From Pyrodictiaceae archaeon (lineage in GTDB: Archaea > Thermoproteota > Thermoprotei_A > Sulfolobales > Pyrodictiaceae): a stretch of DNA of 52,371 nt. The notes below the pieces were generated by a model. The model searched no databases and was not told the origin of the DNA. It saw only the letters and a list, made by a program, of their open reading frames with translations. The translations under genes and the position numbers were made by a program. The stretch covers positions 1 through 52,371 of the forward strand of contig JALVHV010000154.1 of the NCBI GenBank assembly GCA_027028845.1. The letters are read 5' to 3'. Positions 1-8,443 of the stretch are shown here, one piece after another (the stretch's first letter is position 1; every line of letters begins with the position of its first letter).

Positions 1-382
1 GCAACGGGTAGTAGCTCCACTGTTCCTCTAGAACCTCTTTCTCTACATAGTCGTAGGTGGTGCCCCAGGGCTTCTCGACTTGCTCCCTGACCCTTTTCTT
101 GACCCTTACCTTCCTAGCCTCGTAGACCCTTAGGCTCACGACATCCTTGGCCGCCTTCGCGCCCGTGGAGAGGTAGAGCATCATTGCTAGTAGGCGCTTG
201 TTATCCGCCACCTCTGCGGCAAGGACCTCTACGTCTCCGAGCACGCTGGGTTTGCTGCCCAGCTCTCCTGCTCTCAGCCCCTTCCACAGAAGGAGGGAGA
301 GAAGCTCAGCCTAGGTGTTGTACCGCATATCCCCTCTCCTCGGAGGGGCTCGGCCTCGGCTGTAGTCAGCACGGGACCCCAT
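1..382 (-). pseudogene. Interrupted partial reading frame at left edge (unrecognised)
   Basis: The minus strand carries an open frame running off the left edge and reading ...LLSLLLWKGLRAGELG... then AEVADNKRLLAMMLYLSTG.... In the same frame, upstream of a TAG at 311-313, there are 23 further codons beginning at an ATG (MGSRADYSRG...). The frame stays open back to a stop at 443-445, and TATA-like sequences (CTTATAG, AAATATAG) lie about 30-65 bases upstream of the ATG. The basic, charged sequence looks protein-coding, but I do not recognise a family. It may be a broken gene, a remnant of a mobile element, or a gene starting after the TAG at a GTG with no good ribosome site. The 3' end lies outside the window. 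Confidence 0.35.
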
Positions 383-526
383 TACATTTATCCAGTATTT
401 GGCTAGGTTATCTATATTTACGGAGGTGATGGTGCCACTTGTCTATAAGAATGCTTCTTAAGCAGTGTCCAGGGTCTTCTTTTTAGCCGGGGTTGCTATC
501 CTAATTATAGTATTCGGGGTTCCTGG

Positions 527-868
527 TTGCCAACGGTTTCTATAAAGGTTATACCAGTTGGTGTTGGTACAAGCCTTTCCAGGTATATTGCGCGGGTCGT
601 TGCCCTGCTCGAGGAGAACGGGTATAAGCCCATTGTTACCCCTGATAATACTGTTGTCCAGGTACGTGACCTAAGCGAGATCGGGGTCATTGTTCGGAAA
701 ATTCACGACGAGCTCTATAGCATGGGTGTGACGAGGATAGTTACGTTAGTGACTATTGATGATAGGAGGGATAGGGAGGAGGAGCTGCCTCAGGAGAAGG
801 TTCAGAGAGTACTTCAGAAGCTTGAGGAGGAGAGGCAGAGAATACGAGAAGTTCATGGCGTGATGTAG
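527..868 (+). CDS. MTH1187/YkoF-family (DUF77) thiamine-binding-like protein
   Basis: A 113-residue protein with the N-terminal pattern VSIKVIPVGVGTSLSRYIA typical of the MTH1187 (DUF77) ferredoxin-like fold family. Members bind thiamine or related small ligands as oligomers; the physiological role is unclear. Length is close to the family norm of about 100 residues. The C-terminal third is a charged helix (EEELPQEKVQRVLQKLEEERQR). The start is a TTG, chosen because it begins right at the conserved first beta strand. A T-rich element (CTTTTTAGC) lies about 45 bases upstream. It converges on the NMD3 gene and is a single-gene unit. Family assignment is fairly safe; the ligand is inferred only from the family. 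Confidence 0.8.
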   Translation: MPTVSIKVIPVGVGTSLSRYIARVVALLEENGYKPIVTPDNTVVQVRDLSEIGVIVRKIHDELYSMGVTRIVTLVTIDDRRDREEELPQEKVQRVLQKLEEERQRIREVHGVM

Positions 869-913
869 CTCGTGGATTAGCGTGATTAATATCCCTCTGG
901 CTGAGGATTTTAT

Positions 914-1960
914 TTAATCACGTGGAATTATATAGTACTTGTCCCGGAATTTTATGAGGAGCGCATCTCTCCCCGGCCTAACATTACCCTCCAGTATGGT
1001 GTCTGAGCGCGGTAACTCTAGATAGTTGTAGGCGCCGCTGAGCTCTTGTACATGTACCCATCCAGGCTCGAGCGCTGTTACTACCACATTTGTTTTCTCT
1101 AGCTCTTTTGGCTCGCTGAGAACGCGCCACGCTTCTTCTACTCTGAGTCTGCGTAGTTTCTTAGTTCCCAGTGGTCTTAGTAGCACGTATCCTTTGTCTA
1201 TGTCTTCTACTCTTGCAAGCGAGCCCTTGTAGTCAACTAATGACCCAGGTGCGAAGAAGGGGAGCCGAACCGAGAGCGTGAGTCTTGTCACCTTTCTCCC
1301 GTCCCGGCGCTGCGTTATTAGCTTATGGCTCTCCTTGATAAGGGCGCCTAGTCTGCTCCTAAACCTATTGGCTATGACTCGGGCCGCGTTATGGTCTAGT
1401 AGGTTTATGTCAATGCCTTCGCGGAGCTCGCTAGTTGATATTATCGCGTCTTGTAGACCTGTATCAAGGCTTCCTAGTAGCTCTTCAACAGCTAGTCGTT
1501 CTTCTTCACCTAGTTTCCCATAATAGCTTCTAACCTGTATTATAGCTGATGGAGCCCCAGAGGCTTTTCTTAGACAGGTGGGGCATAACTGCTTCTTTAT
1601 TATGAGCCGCGTGACGTATGTCGCCGATCTTTCCTCTGTATCGCCTCTAAGCTTCCCAGTAACAGTGACTATTGCCTTACTATTCTCATAATCTATCTCT
1701 ACTCGGCTTACTCGATAGTACTCTGTATGCTCTGTCGGCTTAAATGCTGCTTGGAACACGAGAGCTATAACATCCTCAATCCTGCCGGGAGAGGGGTACC
1801 AGTTTCCTTGGAACTTATAGCTCCCGCAACGAGGACATATTGTTACTGTTATCTCGCTTGGCGCCTTGCCAAGACCATAAAGTTCTAGATAGCACTCTGG
1901 GCATAAACGCCCGTCAACCAAGTATTGTACTTCTCTACCGCATCTTATACAGAGCGGCAA
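914..1960 (-). CDS. NMD3-family ribosome-associated protein
   Basis: Archaeal relative of eukaryotic NMD3, the adaptor that binds the late 60S subunit; in archaea it is thought to act in large-subunit maturation or quality control. Zinc-binding pairs are visible near the N terminus: CIRCGRE, LCPECY, ICPRCGS, then LCPTCLR. The ORF track extends to 2107, but that extension crosses two minus-strand TATA-like elements (ATTTTATAC near 2090, AATATAAG near 2033). I prefer the TTG at 1960, where a GGTG core sits 7 bases upstream and the protein starts directly with LPLCIRCG, as other archaeal NMD3 proteins do. Other TTG starts (1966, 1996) remain possible. Divergent from the amidohydrolase gene. Confidence 0.82.
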   Translation of the reverse strand: MPLCIRCGREVQYLVDGRLCPECYLELYGLGKAPSEITVTICPRCGSYKFQGNWYPSPGRIEDVIALVFQAAFKPTEHTEYYRVSRVEIDYENSKAIVTVTGKLRGDTEERSATYVTRLIIKKQLCPTCLRKASGAPSAIIQVRSYYGKLGEEERLAVEELLGSLDTGLQDAIISTSELREGIDINLLDHNAARVIANRFRSRLGALIKESHKLITQRRDGRKVTRLTLSVRLPFFAPGSLVDYKGSLARVEDIDKGYVLLRPLGTKKLRRLRVEEAWRVLSEPKELEKTNVVVTALEPGWVHVQELSGAYNYLELPRSDTILEGNVRPGRDALLIKFRDKYYIIPRD

Positions 1961-2086
1961 TGGCAAGCACCGCGACTTAGATTTAGGAGTCCCCAAGTTA
2001 CCGAGTAATGATTGCGCAGTACTTACCCCCTTATATTGGCGCCTGGGCTCTAATCTAGGAACTATGCAGGGGATGTCACGTTTTAG

Positions 2087-2094
2087 TATAAAAT
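2087..2094. promoter_or_regulatory. TATA box between divergent NMD3 and amidohydrolase genes
   Basis: The sequence TATAAAAT on the plus strand reads ATTTTATA on the minus strand, so it could position TBP for either gene. Plus-strand initiation about 25 bases downstream would precede the preferred TTG at 2133. Minus-strand initiation would fall near 2062, upstream of the preferred NMD3 start. A second minus-strand element, AATATAAG, sits near 2033. The roles are inferred from position only. Confidence 0.5.
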
Positions 2095-2132
2095 ATGGGG
2101 TTGTCATAATACTTATTAGTGGGGCTATATGC

Positions 2133-3683
2133 TTGGTTGCCGAGTGCCCTGTTGTTATTAGGGCGCCGAGAATCTATACATCGTTTCGCCCAACTAGGTT
2201 TGCTGAGGCCATTACTGTGCTTGGCGACTATGTTATCTATGCTGGCGACGTTACCGAGGCTGCGAGAATAGGTAGGAGTCTTGCACAATCCATCGGCTGT
2301 GGTAGACCACGCGTAATGGAGTTCGATGGTATCGGTGTTCCTGGGTTTGTTGATGCGCATCTCCACGTACAGGGCATAGGTGTTTACAAGTACTCTATTA
2401 AGCTAAACGATGTTGAGAGTCTTGATGAGATGTTGAGACGTGTTGCACAGGGCGCTAAGAGATTTAATGGCTGGGTTATTGGGCGTGGCTGGGACCAGGA
2501 CAAGCTTGGGACATGGCCTACTAGGTTCGACCTTGACGAGGTTGTCCCCGACAAACCCGTCGTGCTTATGCGTGTGTGTGGCCACGCAGCTGTCCTGAAT
2601 ACACGTGCTATGGAGATTCTTGGGTATCTCGGAATCGATTCCCCCCTAGTTGATAGGGGGTGTAATGGTGAGCCTACTGGGATAGTATATGAGGAGCTTG
2701 CTGAGCGGGCTTATCATGAAGCTGTTCGTAGTCTTGATGCGCTTAGGCTAGTTGTCGAGGGTATGAACGAGATTATTCGGAACGGGGTAACGATGGCCGG
2801 CGCTATGGATGTTGAGGAGCATGCGCTGAGGGGCCTGCTAATGGCCTGGCATAGTGGGTTAATGGCTCCGAGGCTACGTGTTTATCTGTCTAGAGGTCTT
2901 TTCGAGAAACTCTACGAGGCTGGCTTCGTTCCCTCGTTTGGTGGTACGCGTTTCCGCATAACGGGCATAAAGATATACATGGATGGCAGCCTCGGAGCCA
3001 GGACCGCATGGCTTCGCCAGCCCTATAGCGACGATGAGCATAACTTTGGGAGACAGCTGCTAAGAGCAGAGGAGGTCTATTCCCTAGCTAAGAAGGCTAA
3101 GGAGTGGCGATTAGACGTTGCCGCCCATGCTATAGGCGATGCAGCGATTCTCGAGGCCCTCCGCGGCTACGAGATGGCTGGTTGCAGATGTCGTATAGAG
3201 CACGCTAGTCTTGCACCAAGGGACATTATTGAGAAGCTAGCTGCACTTGGTGTGAGAGTTGCTGCGCAGCCCAGGTTCCTAATTAGCGACTGGTGGGCTG
3301 CCGATAGGCTTGGAGCTGAGAGAGCTAGGTGGCTTTACCCCTTCCGCACCATGCTCTCCAAGGGAGTACTGCTTGGCTTTTCTAGCGATGCCCCCGTGGA
3401 GCCCATTAACCCGCTTGAGGGTGTATATGCGGCTGTTACGCGGGGAGCACTACTAGCTTATAGCAGTGACGAGGCACTTGATGTTGAGACAGCGTTGCAC
3501 CTCTATACTACTGGCTCGGCCCAAGTGCTCGGTGAACCAAGGGCCGGGTGCCTTGAGCCAGGCTGTTACGGCGACATAGTGTTCCTCTCAGACGATCCCC
3601 TGGGTGTTGATGCAGAGTATTTGCCAAGGATACAAGTTAATGCAACAATAGTTGGTGGTGAACTCGTCTGGGAGAGAAAGTGA
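2133..3683 (+). CDS. YtcJ-like metal-dependent amidohydrolase
   Basis: Member of the amidohydrolase superfamily, YtcJ/amidohydrolase-3 branch, which hydrolyses C-N bonds with one or two metal ions. Visible hallmarks are VPGFVDAHLHVQG (the HxH metal pair), GRGWDQDKLGTWPTRFDLD and HAAVLN (YtcJ-type), KIYMDGSLGARTAWL with a possible carboxylated Lys region, VAAHAIGDAAI, the IEHASL histidine, and FSSDAPVEPINPL with the catalytic Asp. The track start at 2064 lies upstream of the TATA box, so I place the start at the TTG at 2133, preceded by GTGGGGC. This gives about 516 residues. It overlaps the next gene by 4 bases (GTGA), indicating translational coupling. The substrate cannot be deduced. Confidence 0.85.
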   Translation: MVAECPVVIRAPRIYTSFRPTRFAEAITVLGDYVIYAGDVTEAARIGRSLAQSIGCGRPRVMEFDGIGVPGFVDAHLHVQGIGVYKYSIKLNDVESLDEMLRRVAQGAKRFNGWVIGRGWDQDKLGTWPTRFDLDEVVPDKPVVLMRVCGHAAVLNTRAMEILGYLGIDSPLVDRGCNGEPTGIVYEELAERAYHEAVRSLDALRLVVEGMNEIIRNGVTMAGAMDVEEHALRGLLMAWHSGLMAPRLRVYLSRGLFEKLYEAGFVPSFGGTRFRITGIKIYMDGSLGARTAWLRQPYSDDEHNFGRQLLRAEEVYSLAKKAKEWRLDVAAHAIGDAAILEALRGYEMAGCRCRIEHASLAPRDIIEKLAALGVRVAAQPRFLISDWWAADRLGAERARWLYPFRTMLSKGVLLGFSSDAPVEPINPLEGVYAAVTRGALLAYSSDEALDVETALHLYTTGSAQVLGEPRAGCLEPGCYGDIVFLSDDPLGVDAEYLPRIQVNATIVGGELVWERK

Positions 3684-4567
3684 GACAACTCAATGCTTGT
3701 AAGGCTTTTGCACACGCCTGCGGCATGGCCGTGGTAGTTGACGCGGCTATCCCTAGGCCCGGGCTATCTAGCTTCGAGAAGCCCCGTAGGGACCTAGACC
3801 CCTTAGGTTTTGCCGCGCTAGCGCCGTTGGCTTACGAGGCTTGTCTCTGCAGCTGCAGAGACGGCATGAGGGCTGCTCACGAGAGCCGCAGTGATTGGTG
3901 CGGGTGCTGGTTTCGCGCGGTACGGTCTATGCGTAGGTGGGGGAATCCTGGACTAGGCTCCCTACTTCTTCTATCCCTACAAGCTGCTGGTCTTGGGTAC
4001 TCCTACGAGAAGCTGGGGAAGCCAGGCTTAGAGCACGTTATGGGTGCTACGAGAACTCTGCTAAGACTGTGTGGGCCTAGGGGGGCTAAGTACTTCTATG
4101 ATGCGTTGTACATGCTTAGGCCTAGCTATCTTGGTCGATTATCCTGGGCTGGGTTACCGGATGCATCGCAGAAACAAGTCTCTATCAGCATAGGGCTCGA
4201 CAGCCTTGCAGAGATGGCGTCTCTGTACGACGTTGTTCTACGCGATGCTGCTAGGCTAATGGAGTTCAGCCTCGGCGTAGCCTTACCTGTACTAAGGGAG
4301 ACACAGTGCCTAGCCGCGGGAGTCGAGAAAACAACATATCTACTTGCATGGATGCTGGACGACTTCTTACTGAAGAGGAAAAAGGGAAGAAGTTACAAGG
4401 AGTTATGGCTACAAGCCTACCAGGGAGATGAGAGAGCTGTTAGGAGGCTCTATGAGGAACTAGGCGAGACAGGCCCCGGTGCTGTAGCTGATATAGTTGT
4501 TAACGCGCTAGCACGCCGCTTATTCGAGTCCTTGGTTATAGGTGACTCGGTTACCCTTCTCTGCTAG
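3680..4567 (+). CDS. CitG/MdcB-like triphosphoribosyl-dephospho-CoA synthase family protein
   Basis: A 295-residue protein whose N-terminal motif VDAAIPRPGLSSFEKPRRDLD resembles the PKPGLV...D/M block of the CitG/MdcB family. It is followed by GNPGLGSLLLLSLQAAG (the family's N-x-x-G-x-LLL segment) and, near the C terminus, LDDFLLKRKKGRS, matching the D-x-x-I-x-RK-x-G block. The family makes the triphosphoribosyl precursor of the citrate/malonate lyase prosthetic group, and archaeal homologues occur where no citrate lyase is known. The GTG start overlaps the stop of the amidohydrolase. It has many Cys residues in the first 80 residues (CLCSC, CGCW). Its 3' end overlaps the convergent helicase gene by 17 bases. 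Family call moderate, function unknown. Confidence 0.6.
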   Translation: MRQLNACKAFAHACGMAVVVDAAIPRPGLSSFEKPRRDLDPLGFAALAPLAYEACLCSCRDGMRAAHESRSDWCGCWFRAVRSMRRWGNPGLGSLLLLSLQAAGLGYSYEKLGKPGLEHVMGATRTLLRLCGPRGAKYFYDALYMLRPSYLGRLSWAGLPDASQKQVSISIGLDSLAEMASLYDVVLRDAARLMEFSLGVALPVLRETQCLAAGVEKTTYLLAWMLDDFLLKRKKGRSYKELWLQAYQGDERAVRRLYEELGETGPGAVADIVVNALARRLFESLVIGDSVTLLC

Positions 4568-7500
4568 TCCTTATGACCCCTTTCTCTAGGACGAGGAATA
4601 GCTTGTAGATAGCCTTGGCCATTAGTGATGCTGCTTCGCGGAAGGCTTCCTCGAGGACGTTTATGTCTCTACGGGTCTTCGCCCGTGTTACTTTCTCAAG
4701 CGCTTTCCTAATACCTGGCTCTAGGTAAGTGAGAATTGGTGTATCGCCTAGTTTCTCGCTTGCTAGCTGCGCTACATCAACTAGTAGTCCCTCTGCCTCG
4801 GCGCCACGAAGAACCATTACCCCGCTATAGCTGGCCGATAGTAGTCTTAGCAGTAAGTTGCGCTGCTCGCTACCATAATAGCCTATACGCATCTTCCTGC
4901 TAAGGAGCTTGTCTAGGTGACTTAGAACGAGCTGGGATATCTTTGAGGAGGTATCTAGTGATAAAGGTGCTGAGAGACTCGCTGTCTCTACCTTGTCTCC
5001 ATCGTAGCTTGCGAGCGCTGTTACCACGTAGCTGCCCTTCTCGGTGCTTAGGGTCTCGTATAGTGCGTATATCGCTGCTAGCCCGTGTCTTGGACTCGGC
5101 CTGGGATACTCTATCTCGAGGCCTTTGATCCTTGTCCTTAGGCTACCCGCGAGGATACGCGCAACTCTCGCTGCTAGCTGTGTCGCTTGCCGCAATGATA
5201 CTTCGCCTCTCATGAGCCTCAGTGCTGACACAGGGTCTATTGCTGCCACAAGAGGGATGCCGATGCCGGGAAGCCTCGCCTCCTCAACGTCACGTGCAAC
5301 GCCTAGCCAATCTATCCTAGCTAGCAGGCCAGCTGCCTCCCTCTCCCATAGGTGGATCAGCTTCATGGAACCCGCGCTAACAACGCGATAAGATAAGAGA
5401 CCTAGGGGTATAGCGTACTCCTTGCTGAGCCTCAAATACACTATGAGAACTGCTAGTCCGAGCCTTATATCCTCGGCAGAGATATCGCCTGGCGCCTCGA
5501 ATACATAGCCATATGTATAGTCGCGGTACCTTCCAGCAACGGGTGCATTGAGCTCTATGGATGCCATCTCATGGTATACCCTTACCGAGCCACGGGAAGA
5601 CGAGAGTCTTGGACGGCGACTCTCAACTAGCCACTCAACGTCAACGGGCTCCTCTACCAGCTCTCCGAAGCCATTTAATGGTGCTTGAACGTTTAGTAGT
5701 ACGTAGGTCCCTATCCTTCCATAGCGCAAGTCATCGCTAAACGATGGACGTTCCCCCCATGCTTTCTTTACATCCTCGTAGCGATAGTAGGCCCGGGTAA
5801 GCCATTCATGCTCCTCAATAGCCTCCTCCGGGTACTCCTCATATACTCGGAGCGCTCGTGGCTCAATGCGTACAACAAGAGCCTCTGTCATAGCATCATA
5901 GACGCCGGGCTGATACTTCTCTACAGCATCTCGGTGAGAAACCTCCTCGCCACGAAGCAGCTTTTCCTCACCGCGTCGAATCAATACCTTGCGATAACCA
6001 TAGGGCGGGCCATGCTCGTAAAAACCTATGTCGTTCCAGAATCTTCTCCCTTTATCGCTGAGACCTAGCCGCTCGCCAGCAAGGGTAGAATATGTCTCTA
6101 CGAGGCGGAAACGCTCAAGTGCTTCTACCTCGTCTCTTCCTAGCTGTACTCCCCGTAGCAGCTTCCATAGAGCTCTGAATATGGCTGCATAAGTGTTCTC
6201 CGGGTTAATGTAGAGCTTCTCTAGGTGAAGGCTTACCCACTCTCTTAGAGCAGAGCTACCTGCCTCGAGAAGCTTTCTGTCCCAGAGACCAGACGGGATA
6301 ATCACTGTCTCAGAGACTCCTACGTCTTTGCGCCTACCCTTTCTACCCTCTCTCTGCATATACTCGCGTAGGTCTATTGGTAGACCAACGTGGACTACTC
6401 GGTTTACATTACCGATGTCTATTCCTTGGGCAAGAGTCCTCACAGTTATTATCATCTGTATCTTTCCGCTACGTGCCTCGTCCTCTATGCGCTCCCTAAG
6501 GCTCTTCGAGACAAGGTGGTGATGTACTCTCACCTTCTCCCTCTTACTTGGCGGGAGGCGCTCGAGAAGCGAGCGGTATAGTTTCTCCGCCATCCTTATG
6601 CTCCGCGTAAATACTAGTGTAACCATACCCTCCTCCGCCGACTCAAGGATGGCACGAAGTACCTCAACATGATCCATTCCCGGCCTTGGAGGCCTAAGAC
6701 CTATGGCCTCGAGTGCTTCATAGATCTCGTAGATGTGCTCGCGAAACTCTTCCTCGTCATAAGCTAAGTCGAGTATCCATTTAGCCCTCGACGCTATTAT
6801 ACTCGAGTACGCCTTTATGTAATTGAGGAGAGCATCAACACCCTTACCAAGCACTATTATGGTGCGATTAGGCGTCTTGAACGGCTTACCTTGTATGATC
6901 CTTGTCTCTCTGCCAGTAATTTTTGTCAAGAGCGATGCTAGTTCATCTGGGTTACCAAGTGTCGCGGACAATATTACCACGCGTGGAGGCCCCGCAGCCA
7001 CATACTTGGAAATTATATCCAGCATTGCTAGTATGAGGTGCGCGCTACGAGGACCATAGAAGTCTAGCTCGTCTACCACTACCAGGTCTATGCTTGCCAG
7101 GAAATCCTCCAAGATTGCCCGGTTGGGCGCAAGAGCCATTCTTTTTAAATCTGCTAACAAGAAGGCAGGGTTAGTTACCACTAGACGTGCAGCAGCAAGC
7201 TCCTTTAGTAGCTTATCACCTTGCTTTTTCCCGAGACTTGGCCTATCAACTCTGATAACCTTCCCCCTACCTGTTCCCTCGTAGTAGCTCTCAAGCCTCT
7301 TGATCTGGTCTGCTGCAAGCGCCAGAGTCGGGTAAATAGCGAGCACGCGCCAATTATTTCGAAGAGCAGCAAGGGCCCATGCCTCGGTCTTCCCGGACCC
7401 GGTACGCGCTGTCAGTATCACGTTGTATCCTTTCTCGAGGGCATGGAGCGTCTCAAACTGGTGACGGTAGAGACGGAAACTTGCCTTCTCGTGACCTGCC

Positions 7501-7637
7501 AGCTCCGGCACTACCTCGGAGAACGTTGTATCGACCTGCTCGGGTTCTTCGCCTTCTTCCTCCCAGAATACGACCTCGTAGCCTAGCGCCCTTAGGCTTG
7601 CTATAGTCCTACTAGCTCCCTTCGTGGATCGAGCCAC
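4551..7637 (-). CDS. Large DExH/D-box superfamily 2 helicase with long C-terminal region
   Basis: A 1028-residue ATP-dependent helicase. Motifs in order are: a Q-like YRHQFETL near residue 58; motif I TARTGSGKTEA near residue 77; Ia YPTLALA; motif II VVDELD near 190; motif III ILSATLGN; IV VTLVFTRS; V TVRTLAQGIDIGNV; and VI YMQREGRKGRR near 430. The last roughly 550 residues carry no motif I recognise. The layout and REGRKGRR motif recall the YprA/Hrq1 side of SF2 more than Lhr or Hel308, but I cannot settle this. The GTG start follows a GAGG stretch. It is divergent from the Dph6-like gene and probably nuclear-acid remodelling or repair related by inference. Confidence 0.85.
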   Translation of the reverse strand: MARSTKGASRTIASLRALGYEVVFWEEEGEEPEQVDTTFSEVVPELAGHEKASFRLYRHQFETLHALEKGYNVILTARTGSGKTEAWALAALRNNWRVLAIYPTLALAADQIKRLESYYEGTGRGKVIRVDRPSLGKKQGDKLLKELAAARLVVTNPAFLLADLKRMALAPNRAILEDFLASIDLVVVDELDFYGPRSAHLILAMLDIISKYVAAGPPRVVILSATLGNPDELASLLTKITGRETRIIQGKPFKTPNRTIIVLGKGVDALLNYIKAYSSIIASRAKWILDLAYDEEEFREHIYEIYEALEAIGLRPPRPGMDHVEVLRAILESAEEGMVTLVFTRSIRMAEKLYRSLLERLPPSKREKVRVHHHLVSKSLRERIEDEARSGKIQMIITVRTLAQGIDIGNVNRVVHVGLPIDLREYMQREGRKGRRKDVGVSETVIIPSGLWDRKLLEAGSSALREWVSLHLEKLYINPENTYAAIFRALWKLLRGVQLGRDEVEALERFRLVETYSTLAGERLGLSDKGRRFWNDIGFYEHGPPYGYRKVLIRRGEEKLLRGEEVSHRDAVEKYQPGVYDAMTEALVVRIEPRALRVYEEYPEEAIEEHEWLTRAYYRYEDVKKAWGERPSFSDDLRYGRIGTYVLLNVQAPLNGFGELVEEPVDVEWLVESRRPRLSSSRGSVRVYHEMASIELNAPVAGRYRDYTYGYVFEAPGDISAEDIRLGLAVLIVYLRLSKEYAIPLGLLSYRVVSAGSMKLIHLWEREAAGLLARIDWLGVARDVEEARLPGIGIPLVAAIDPVSALRLMRGEVSLRQATQLAARVARILAGSLRTRIKGLEIEYPRPSPRHGLAAIYALYETLSTEKGSYVVTALASYDGDKVETASLSAPLSLDTSSKISQLVLSHLDKLLSRKMRIGYYGSEQRNLLLRLLSASYSGVMVLRGAEAEGLLVDVAQLASEKLGDTPILTYLEPGIRKALEKVTRAKTRRDINVLEEAFREAASLMAKAIYKLFLVLEKGVIRTSREG

Positions 7638-7729
7638 CCTCTACTACCCTACAAAGTTTCTAGAAAGGGGGTGGATAGATAACAGCCACGAGGAGCGAGA
7701 GGCCTCGTGGCGCAGAGTGGCTGGTAAGG

Positions 7730-8443
7730 ATGATTGCCTGCCCTATGCTAAGCGGCGGCAAGGATAGCATGTATGCTTTGCACTGGGCTGTTCTCCATGG
7801 GTTTAGGCTTTGTTGCGCCCTAACACTTGAGCCGTCTCGTGGCTGGGATAGCTTGTTATTCCATTACCCGTATACAGGGCTGGTTAAGCTACAGGCACAA
7901 GCGCTTCGGCTAAGACTCGTAAGGCTCCGAGCGGGGAGAGACGAGGAGGCTGCACTTGTAAATGTGTTTAGAGAAGCACGGCTTCGTGGCTGCGAAGCAA
8001 TTGTATCCGGTGCGTTGCTTAGTGATTATCAGAGGCTTAGGTTTGCCTCCGCTGCCGAGGAGGCTGGGCTGAGGATATTTACTCCTCTCTGGCGCATCAA
8101 CCAGGAGGAGTATATGAGAAGCCTTGTGAGAGACGGTTTCAAGGTAATGGTGGTTAGCGTGCAAGCGTATGGCTTACCGAGCTGGATTGTTGGCCGAGTC
8201 CTTGACGAGGACTTGGTTGAGGATATAATAGCTCGTGCCAAGCGCTACGGATTCAACCCAGCCTTTGAAGGGGGAGAAGCCGAGACCTTAGTCCTTGATG
8301 CTCCACTTTTCAGAGAGGAGCTTAGAGTCGAGGGCCAGGTTGTTAGGCTGGGCCCAGATCATTATTTCTATGAAATCAAGCGTGCATGGCTTGTCCCAAA
8401 GACCTTTACGGGTAAGGGTTCTCAAGAGCCCGCAGAGAGTTAA
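7730..8443 (+). CDS. dph6: Dph6-family diphthine-ammonia ligase (ATP-pyrophosphatase)
   Basis: The N terminus MIACPMLSGGKDSMYAL carries the PP-loop SGGKDS (residues 8-13) of the adenine nucleotide alpha-hydrolase fold. The C-terminal part has EGGEAETLVLDAPLF, the hallmark of the Dph6/DUF71 family that amidates diphthine on elongation factor 2 to finish diphthamide. Length, 237 residues, fits the archaeal single-domain form. The ATG start is preceded by GGTAAGG. The last 156 bases overlap, in antiparallel, the 3' end of the membrane-protein gene, an unusually long convergent overlap. The EF-2 gene itself is not in the window (the elongation factor here is EF-1-alpha). Confidence 0.85.
   Translation: MIACPMLSGGKDSMYALHWAVLHGFRLCCALTLEPSRGWDSLLFHYPYTGLVKLQAQALRLRLVRLRAGRDEEAALVNVFREARLRGCEAIVSGALLSDYQRLRFASAAEEAGLRIFTPLWRINQEEYMRSLVRDGFKVMVVSVQAYGLPSWIVGRVLDEDLVEDIIARAKRYGFNPAFEGGEAETLVLDAPLFREELRVEGQVVRLGPDHYFYEIKRAWLVPKTFTGKGSQEPAES

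Noticed and set aside
184-429. Plus-strand 81-residue ORF at the left edge
   Set aside because: It lies opposite the better coding-like minus frame and has a low-complexity, Pro/Leu/Cys-rich translation without motifs.
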